Source: Ramlibacter sp. (GTDB taxonomy: Bacteria; Pseudomonadota; Gammaproteobacteria; Burkholderiales; Burkholderiaceae_C). Taken from it: 35,862 nt of DNA. Where the stretch lies: the NCBI GenBank assembly GCA_030831585.1, contig JAURKV010000112.1:1-35862 (forward strand). The letters run 5' to 3'. This document shows positions 35,187 through 35,862 of the stretch, one piece after another. The notes under the pieces are model-generated. The model searched no databases. It saw only the letters and a program-made list of their open reading frames with translations, and was not told the origin of the DNA. The number at the start of each line of letters is the position of its first letter. Positions within the stretch are counted from its first letter, which is position 1. The position numbers and the translations under genes were made by a program.

Positions 35187-35862
35187 GTGAGCGAGACAGC
35201 CGACACTCGAGCCCTGACCGAGACCCTGACCCGGCAGCCGCTGACCAAGCTGCTGGCCCAGGCCCGCGCGCTGGCCATCGCCGCCCATGGCCCGCGCGTG
35301 AGCTATTCGCGCAAGGTGTTCATTCCGCTCACCCGCCTGTGCCGCGACAGCTGCGCCTATTGCACCTTTGCCACCACGCCCTCACAGGTGCAGCGCCCCT
35401 ACCTGCGACCGGAGGAGGTGCTGGCCATCGCCCGAGCGGGCCAGGACGCCGGCTGCCAGGAGGCCCTGTTCACCCTGGGCGACAAGCCCGAGCTGCGCTA
35501 CGAAGCTGCGCGCCAGGACCTCGCCCAATTGGGCTACCGCAGTACCACCGACTACCTGGCCGCCATGTGCGCGCTGGTGATGGCGGAGACCCGTCTGTTG
35601 CCGCATGTGAACGCCGGCGTGATGAGCGGCGAGGAAATGCTGCAGCTGCGCGAGGTGTCGATCTCGCAGGGGCTGATGCTCGAATCGACATCGGACCGTC
35701 TGTGCGAGCGCGGCGGCCCGCACTTTGGCTCCCCAGACAAGACGCCTGCGGTGCGTCTGGCCATGCTCGAGACCGCGGGCAAACTGGCCATTCCGATGAC
35801 CACGGGCATCTTGATCGGCATTGGCGAAACGCGTCAGGAGCGCATTGAGGCGCTGCTGGCCA
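35187..35862 (+). CDS. cofG: CofG-like radical SAM 7,8-didemethyl-8-hydroxy-5-deazariboflavin (FO) synthase subunit (partial, runs off right edge)
   Basis: Absent from the ORF track (no stop in window). MSETADTRALTETLTRQPLTKLLAQARALAIAAHGPRVSYSRKVFIPLTRLCRDSCAYCTFATTPSQVQRPYLRPEEVLAIARAGQDAGCQEALFTLGDKPELRY...MLESTSDRLCERGGPHFGSPDKTP. CX3CX2C at 35340-35363; GTG 35187 with GGAGA SD (an in-frame ATG at 35166 lacks an SD). Confidence 0.88.
   Translation, partial: MSETADTRALTETLTRQPLTKLLAQARALAIAAHGPRVSYSRKVFIPLTRLCRDSCAYCTFATTPSQVQRPYLRPEEVLAIARAGQDAGCQEALFTLGDKPELRYEAARQDLAQLGYRSTTDYLAAMCALVMAETRLLPHVNAGVMSGEEMLQLREVSISQGLMLESTSDRLCERGGPHFGSPDKTPAVRLAMLETAGKLAIPMTTGILIGIGETRQERIEALLA

Noticed and set aside
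34379-35848. 489-aa ORF on + strand overlapping LysR and cofG
   Set aside because: Its first part is antisense to LysR and its second part is an alternative frame of the cofG-like gene, which carries the CRDSCAYC motif. No family motif seen in this frame.
1-35862. CRISPR array, tRNA/rRNA genes, transposases, phage or defence genes
   Set aside because: Looked for these; no regularly spaced repeats, tRNA-like or rRNA-like segments, or mobile-element or defence protein motifs seen.

Overview
High-GC window, most likely from a betaproteobacterium of the Burkholderiales (inferred from Bug/TctC expansion, codon usage and intergenic repeat style). It is a dense CoA-ester catabolic region of about 33 genes. 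There are 6 orphan Bug/TctC-type solute-binding proteins, 4 CaiB/BaiF CoA-transferases, 5 SDR dehydrogenases, 3 MmgE/PrpD-family proteins, 2 enoyl-CoA hydratase-fold proteins (one BadI/MenB-like), an acyl-CoA dehydrogenase, a CitE-like lyase, a FAS1/HTD2-type hydratase, a DUF2889 protein, 2 MFS transporters, a GntR/FCD regulator, a LysR regulator and an LLM (luciferase-like) oxidoreductase. Two real genes are missing from the supplied ORF track because they run off the window edges: an MmgE/PrpD gene (1..733, -) and a radical-SAM CofG-like FO synthase gene (35187..35862, +; coenzyme F420 pathway). The main non-coding discovery is a recurrent AT-rich palindrome, TGCAT-N-ATGCA. I found about 10 copies by eye, all in promoter or divergent intergenic gaps. 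They appear to define a regulon spanning almost the whole window, possibly controlled by the GntR protein at 8412..9290, which carries an unusual histone-H1-like basic tail. A ~170-bp imperfect inverted repeat lies at 25.08-25.51 kb. All calls come from reading the sequence; no database search was run.
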